NCBI GenBank assembly: GCA_051252005.1
Contig: JBPOEZ010000005.1
Span: 124,001 to 188,000, forward strand
From: JACOMS01 sp051252005
Lineage (GTDB): Bacteria > Pseudomonadota > Alphaproteobacteria > Caulobacterales > Maricaulaceae
Reading direction: 5' to 3'
Length of the DNA: 64,000 nt
Part shown: in pieces, positions 59,481 to 64,000 of the stretch
Layout: each line of letters starts with the position of its first letter
How positions within the stretch are numbered: the first letter of the stretch is position 1
Notes under the pieces: generated by a model
Told to the model about the DNA's origin: nothing
The model's input: only the letters and a program-made list of their open reading frames with translations
Databases searched by the model: none
Position numbers and translations under genes: made by a program

Positions 59481-60953
59481 CTAAGGCAGATCGTCTTGAT
59501 CGATGAGGCCGTCATTGGCGACCTTTTCCTTGTCGAAATATTCTTTCGCAAGTTTGATCACGATCGGCGATAGCAAGATCAAGGCGATCAGGTTCGGCGC
59601 GGCCATAAGCCCTGTCAAACTATCTGCGATGAGCCAGAACGTGGCGACCACAAGGTTGCTTTCCCCTGTCTCAAACGAAAGCGCAAAGGTAGAGGCGAAT
59701 ACGGCCAGAACCCAAAACACGCGGAAGACAGGAATAGACTTTTCTTTGAACAGAAACGCCGTGCAACGTTCGCCGTAATAAGACCAACCGATGATGGTGG
59801 TAAAGGCAAAGATCGCCAAACAGATCGTAACGATATGCGCGCCAAATCCAACAAGCGTCGCATCAAATGCCGCCGCCGTGAGCGGTACACCGATTTCGCA
59901 GCCTACTGGCGTTTGTCCCGATTGCAGCATTTCAAGAATTGCTGGGTTGGCTAGGCAATCCGAGCTTACAACGCCTGAGGTTAAGATCACCAAAGCCGTA
60001 ATCGTACAGATAATGAGCGTATCAATAATGGTGCCGAGCATGGCAATCATGCCTTGATTGACGGGATCATTGTTCTGCGCCGCCGCATGAGCGATTGGGG
60101 CAGAGCCTTGTCCCGCTTCATTTGAAAATAATCCGCGAGCAACACCTTTTTGCATGGCCAGCATCATCAAGCCAATTGTGATGCCTGTACCAGCTTCTTG
60201 CGCGCCGAACGCGCCTTTGAAGATCATGCCAAACGCTGCGGGTACATTGCCGATATTGGCGAAAATAACGATAAGAGCGGCGGACACATAAAGAACTGCC
60301 ATGAACGGGACGAGCTTTGAGGCGACTGAGCCGATGCGCTTAATACCGCCAAAGACTACGCCTGCAACTAGTAAGGACAATACAACCGCGACTATGCGAG
60401 GATCGAAATTATATTGGCTTTGAAGTGCATCTGCAATGGAGTTGGCTTGAACCGCGTTACCTGTCGAGAGCGATCCGATAATGCCCAAGAATGCGAATAC
60501 ACCTGCGAGCCATAACCATTTTGGGCCGAGGCCGTTTTTAATATAATACATTGGGCCACCGACGCGGTTACCGTTGGCATCAATTTCGCGGTAGCGAACA
60601 GCGAGTACGCCTTCCGCAAACTTTGTTGCTGTACCGAGGATCGCGGTAATCCACATCCAGAACACGGCACCCGGACCGCCAATGGCAATCGCGGCGGCGA
60701 CGCCGGCGATATTACCTGTACCGACTGTGGATGAAAGCGCCGTCATCAAAGCGGCAAACGGCGAGACATCGCCTTCTTCGGCTTGGTTGGAGCGTTTTTT
60801 AAAGAGCTGCTTGAAACCGTAACCGATTTTTGTCAGAGAGCGAAACCGTAGGCCAACCGTCAAAAACAGGCCGACACCGAGAAGCAAGATCATCATGGGC
60901 GGGCCCCACACGATGTTGTTCAAGGCATCCATTGCTTTGTTGAAAGTTTCCAT
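59481..60953 (-). CDS. Sodium:alanine (glycine) symporter, AGCS family
   Basis: 490-residue Na+-coupled amino acid transporter with about eleven helices. NNIVWGPPMMILLLGVGLFLT is the AGCS N-terminus. ALSSTVGTGNIAGVAAAIAI and GPGAVFWMWITAILGTATKF form the signature, with GLFSNEAGQGSAPIAHAAAQ later. Ligates alanine, glycine or related small amino acids. Good GGAGGAT ribosome-binding site. Confidence 0.95.
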   Translation of the reverse strand: METFNKAMDALNNIVWGPPMMILLLGVGLFLTVGLRFRSLTKIGYGFKQLFKKRSNQAEEGDVSPFAALMTALSSTVGTGNIAGVAAAIAIGGPGAVFWMWITAILGTATKFAEGVLAVRYREIDANGNRVGGPMYYIKNGLGPKWLWLAGVFAFLGIIGSLSTGNAVQANSIADALQSQYNFDPRIVAVVLSLLVAGVVFGGIKRIGSVASKLVPFMAVLYVSAALIVIFANIGNVPAAFGMIFKGAFGAQEAGTGITIGLMMLAMQKGVARGLFSNEAGQGSAPIAHAAAQNNDPVNQGMIAMLGTIIDTLIICTITALVILTSGVVSSDCLANPAILEMLQSGQTPVGCEIGVPLTAAAFDATLVGFGAHIVTICLAIFAFTTIIGWSYYGERCTAFLFKEKSIPVFRVFWVLAVFASTFALSFETGESNLVVATFWLIADSLTGLMAAPNLIALILLSPIVIKLAKEYFDKEKVANDGLIDQDDLP

Positions 60954-61095
60954 TTTGATCCTCCGGTATTTTTTTATTTTTCAGGACAATAAGGGGCGGC
61001 GCGGATGATGCAAGCGGTTTGAGTCGATAAAGGCTTTCCAAAACGCGCCGGACGCGATAGCAGTCAAGCGACGATTGATTACGAGGATTTTGCAC

Positions 61096-62289
61096 ATGTT
61101 TGAAGCACTTGCCGCCCGTCCGCCGGACGCTATCATTGCTCTTATGGAACAAGCTAAGGCAGACGCGAACCCGCTGAAGATTGATCTCGGCGTCGGCGTT
61201 TATAAAAGCGATGACGGCGCGACGCCGATTATGCGCGCGGTTAAAAAGGCGGAGACGCTTTGGCTCCAAGAAGAGCAAACCAAGTCCTACGTTTCGACAA
61301 TCGGCAATGCGGCGTTTCGTAAGTCCCTCGCGGCTCTAATTTTTGGCGCAGATAATCCGGTTGTCACATCTGGCCGTATGGCTACGGCGCAAGCTGCGGG
61401 CGGGTCTGGGGCTTTGCGTCTAGGGGCCGAAATTATTGTCTCCGCCAGTCCCGGCGCGACCATCTGGGTGAGTACGCCGACATGGGCGAACCATATTCCG
61501 CTGCTAAGTTCGGCAGGGCTTAAGCTTGAAACCTATCCTTATTATAACCGCGAAACTTTGGGCGTCGATTTTGACGATATGATCGCTCATCTGGAAACAC
61601 ATGCCAAAGCGGGCGATGTTTTATTGCTTCACGGATGCTGTCATAACCCGACGGGCGCGGATCTCTCCCACGCGCAGTGGGATAGAGTGGCGCAGCTCTT
61701 GCTCGAAAAAGATTTAACGCCCTATATCGACCTTGCTTATTTCGGTCTTGGGCGGGGTATGGAAGACGATACATACGGCGTGAAAAAAGTCATCGACAGC
61801 GTACCGGAATGTTTGGTCGCGGCGTCATGCTCGAAAAATTTCGCGCTGTATAAAGAGCGCGTTGGCCTTATTTGCATAATCACCAAAGACCCTGAGACGG
61901 CAAAAATTGCTGAAAGTCAGCTTAGCGCCGCGCAGCGTAAACTTGTCTCTATGCCGCCGGATCACGGCGCGGCGCTTGTTGCGCGCGTTTTGGGCGATCC
62001 TGTATTATATGCGGAATGGGAAGCCGAACTCACGCACATGCGTGAGCGTATGATTGCGCTTCGTAAGCAATTATCTGGCGCCATGAACGTCCAAGGCGGC
62101 GAAGCGATTGCAGCGGCGATCAAAGACCAGAATGGTATGTTCTCTACCCTGCCGCTTTCGCAAGCACAGGCAGAGCGTCTACGCGAAAAGCACTCAGTCT
62201 ATATCATGAATTCAGGCCGTATGAACATCGCTGCCGCCAACACGGAAAACATACCGAGATTGGCCGAGGCAATTTTAGCGGTTTTGTAG
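61096..62289 (+). CDS. Aromatic/aspartate amino acid aminotransferase
   Basis: 397 residues, PLP fold type I, AspC/TyrB subgroup. LGVGVYKSDDGATPIMRAVK, HGCCHNPTGADLSHAQW, Asp212 (IDLAYFG) and PLP lysine Lys247 (SCSKNFALYKERVG). GAF-free C-terminus ends NAAAN..IPRLAEAILAVL. ATG 61096 follows GAGGA; a TTG frame upstream is discounted. AspC-versus-TyrB substrate preference is unresolved. Confidence 0.92.
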   Translation: MFEALAARPPDAIIALMEQAKADANPLKIDLGVGVYKSDDGATPIMRAVKKAETLWLQEEQTKSYVSTIGNAAFRKSLAALIFGADNPVVTSGRMATAQAAGGSGALRLGAEIIVSASPGATIWVSTPTWANHIPLLSSAGLKLETYPYYNRETLGVDFDDMIAHLETHAKAGDVLLLHGCCHNPTGADLSHAQWDRVAQLLLEKDLTPYIDLAYFGLGRGMEDDTYGVKKVIDSVPECLVAASCSKNFALYKERVGLICIITKDPETAKIAESQLSAAQRKLVSMPPDHGAALVARVLGDPVLYAEWEAELTHMRERMIALRKQLSGAMNVQGGEAIAAAIKDQNGMFSTLPLSQAQAERLREKHSVYIMNSGRMNIAAANTENIPRLAEAILAVL

Positions 62290-62299
62290 GGAGCAGCCT

Positions 62300-64000
62300 C
62301 TACTCGGCCGCTACAAGCCTTGCGGCCGTGGAGAGTTCCATCGATAGGAGCTGCGAGACGCCTTGCTCGGCCATGGTGACGCCGAATAGGCGGTTCATGC
62401 GGGACATGGTTACGGCGTTGTGAGTGATGGCGATAAACTTCGTGTTAGTTTGCTTGGTCATCGCGTCCAAAAGATTACAATAACGCGCGACATTGGCATC
62501 ATCGAGGGGCGCGTCAACTTCGTCCAAAACACAAATTGGCGCTGGGTTCGATAGGAACACGGCAAAGATAAGCGCGGTGGCCGTCAGGGCTTGTTCGCCG
62601 CCCGACATAAGCGACATAGACCCTAATTTTTTCCCGGGCGGGCTGACCATGACTTCGAGGCCCGCTTCAAGCGGATCATCGGATTCGGTAAGCGCGAGGG
62701 ACGCTTCGCCGCCGCCAAACAGGGTTGTAAATAAATGCCCGAAATGTCCGTTGACGATATCAAAAGCTTTCAAAAGGCGCTCGCGGCCTTCGGCGTTAAG
62801 TTCGTCAATGCCTTCGCGAAGACGGGCGATCGCCGCCGTTAAATCGGTGCGCTCTGTGATCATCGCGCCGAGGCGTTCTTCTTGTTCTTCGGCTTCGACA
62901 TCGGCGCGAAGGTTGACGCCGCCCATGCGTTCCCGCTCATTTTGCAGGCGCTCTAATTTGCGGTCAATGTCGGTTTCTGTCAGGCCGCTATCGGCCGGAA
63001 GTTCGCCGAGATATTGCGGGAGCTGCGCAGGTTCGCACGACAGAGTTTCGCCGATGCGGGCCTGTGTGTCTTCAATGCGTTCCTGCGCGGCCGCTAGGCG
63101 CGCTTCTGCGCCGGCGCGCTGTTCGCGGGCTTTGCCGTGCGCAGCGTCCGCTTCGCGGGCTTCGGCTTCTGCGGCGCGAAGCGCCGTTTCGGCGTTCGCC
63201 AAAACATCGGCCGCGCTTGTGCGGCGATTTTCTGCGGCGGCCAATTCGGCAAAAAGTTTCTTGCGGCGTTCTTCAAATTGATCAGGGCCAGAGGTCGCGG
63301 CTGTGAGCGCGCTATCTGCGCTTTCTTGGCGGCGAGTCAGCCCTTCAATGCGGCTGGCGGCGGTTTCGGCGCGGCGCGTCCAATCGGCGCGCTCCTTTTC
63401 TACGGCGGCTAAGCGGTTTGCGCGGGCATCGACTTCGTTCTTTAGTGTACGGTAGGCGGCACTAGCCTCGTCTGCGGCGGCGCGGGCCGCGACGAGTTTT
63501 TCAGATAAAGCGTCTTGCTGCGCCGTAAAGTCTTCGCCCCCTTCAAGTGCGGCAAAGGCTTCCTTGGCCTCCAAGGCTTGCTTAGAAAGGTCTGTGAGTT
63601 CGCGCCCTAGCCGTTCCAGTCGGTCTTCTAGCGCGCGTTTTTCTGCGCCTTCGCGGGCGATATCGGTTTCGTACTGGGTGAGAGCAGCCTGCGCAGCGCG
63701 GTCTTTACGTTCAATATCGGGGATGTGCTGCCGCGCATTTTTTGCGGCCTGCTCTGCGGCGTGGCGGGCCTCGCGCGCGGTCTCAAAGTTTTTCTGCGCG
63801 GCGTCAACGGCTACGGTCCGCGTGTCAATTTCGGTCTTAAGGTCGGACAGGCGGTTTTGCTGTTTGAGGCGAACGGCAGCGGCGGTTTCGGCCTCGGCTT
63901 CGACTTCAAATCCGTCCCAGCGAATGAGGTGGCCTTCAAGCGTCACAAGGCGCTGTCCTGGAAGGAGCTGACTACGGAGCGTCTCGATTTGCGCGTCTTC
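62300..64000 (-). CDS. smc: Chromosome segregation protein SMC, C-terminal half
   Basis: 566 residues, open to the right window edge; the N-terminal half, including Walker A, is outside. The fragment begins in the hinge (GQRLVTLEGHLIRWDGFEVE), continues with a long Ala/Glu/Arg-rich coiled coil (about 40-330), and ends with the head: MSLMSGGEQALTATALIFAV (signature), ICVLDEVDAPLDDANVARYC (Walker B), FIAITHNAVTM. Condensin-like organiser of the chromosome. The gene is 10 nt from the convergent aminotransferase stop. Confidence 0.95.
   Translation of the reverse strand, partial: EDAQIETLRSQLLPGQRLVTLEGHLIRWDGFEVEAEAETAAAVRLKQQNRLSDLKTEIDTRTVAVDAAQKNFETAREARHAAEQAAKNARQHIPDIERKDRAAQAALTQYETDIAREGAEKRALEDRLERLGRELTDLSKQALEAKEAFAALEGGEDFTAQQDALSEKLVAARAAADEASAAYRTLKNEVDARANRLAAVEKERADWTRRAETAASRIEGLTRRQESADSALTAATSGPDQFEERRKKLFAELAAAENRRTSAADVLANAETALRAAEAEAREADAAHGKAREQRAGAEARLAAAQERIEDTQARIGETLSCEPAQLPQYLGELPADSGLTETDIDRKLERLQNERERMGGVNLRADVEAEEQEERLGAMITERTDLTAAIARLREGIDELNAEGRERLLKAFDIVNGHFGHLFTTLFGGGEASLALTESDDPLEAGLEVMVSPPGKKLGSMSLMSGGEQALTATALIFAVFLSNPAPICVLDEVDAPLDDANVARYCNLLDAMTKQTNTKFIAITHNAVTMSRMNRLFGVTMAEQGVSQLLSMELSTAARLVAAE

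Noticed and set aside
62493..63281. 262-codon frame on the plus strand
   Set aside because: It is antisense to the smc coiled coil and very rich in Ser/Arg/Ala, as expected of a shadow of Ala/Glu/Arg codons.

Overview
This window looks like chromosomal DNA of an alphaproteobacterium, with base composition near balanced by eye. The evidence is gene content and order: the dusB(nifR3)-ntrB-ntrC cluster, a fused ispDF gene, fabA-fabB coupled by a TAATG overlap, sdhC-sdhD-sdhA order, lipA followed by a COQ10/RatA-type gene, and mutM divergent from ubiE. A marine Hyphomonadaceae/Maricaulales-type organism would fit, judging from the many secreted peptidases, DUF885 proteins and branched-chain acyl-CoA genes, but that assignment is inference. 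No rRNA, tRNA, CRISPR array, transposase or phage gene was seen.

Layout. 0-8 kb: partial pyrF with an SDR gene, a fatty acid hydroxylase/sterol desaturase-family gene, lemA with a DUF2207 gene, then ntrC, ntrB and dusB. 8-16.4 kb: ispDF, pncC/cinA, a COQ10/RatA-like gene, lipA, an acyltransferase, lpdA, an anchored orphan, purK and purE. 16.5-22.4 kb: a small diguanylate cyclase, an arsR-acr3 arsenite unit with a palindromic operator candidate, an ECF sigma factor with a membrane partner, an unrecognised membrane protein paired with a GNAT enzyme, YccF, and two divergent DUF465 genes. 22.4-34 kb: SDR, DbpA-type helicase, mutM, ubiE, a sulfotransferase/class IV aminotransferase pair with a strong leader hairpin, a 2-hydroxyacid dehydrogenase, an SH3 protein, fabAB and a VOC protein. 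34-37.5 kb: a small accessory-looking stretch holding a release-factor-like gene, a VOC lipoprotein, two copies of a ~70-bp repeat and an orphan ORF remnant. 37.5-44 kb: an S9 peptidase, hipA-hipB with three 26-bp-period direct repeats upstream, and sdhA-sdhD-sdhC. 44-64 kb: two DUF885 proteins, two DUF805 proteins, valine-catabolism genes, asd, a GH5 lipoprotein, phhB, VanZ, a repetitive exported protein, an alanine/Na+ symporter, an aromatic/aspartate aminotransferase, and the C-terminal half of smc.

How they work together. Most genes are housekeeping: pyrimidine and purine synthesis, isoprenoid precursors, lipoylation, ubiquinone, unsaturated fatty acids, the TCA cycle, chromosome segregation and nitrogen signalling. 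Three neighbouring genes (acyl-CoA dehydrogenase, 3-hydroxyisobutyryl-CoA hydrolase, 3-hydroxyisobutyrate dehydrogenase) cover the middle of valine degradation. An unrecognised small gene sits inside that operon, and a Sel1-repeat gene lies inverted between its parts.

I found no complete, obviously new multi-gene system. The most notable signals are an NtrC without the sigma-54 GAFTGA loop, an iterated repeat upstream of hipBA, an sdh operon ending in a terminator without sdhB, the unknown membrane protein/GNAT pair, a near-identical 23-bp element in front of two unrelated exported-protein genes, and the structured leader of the class IV aminotransferase.
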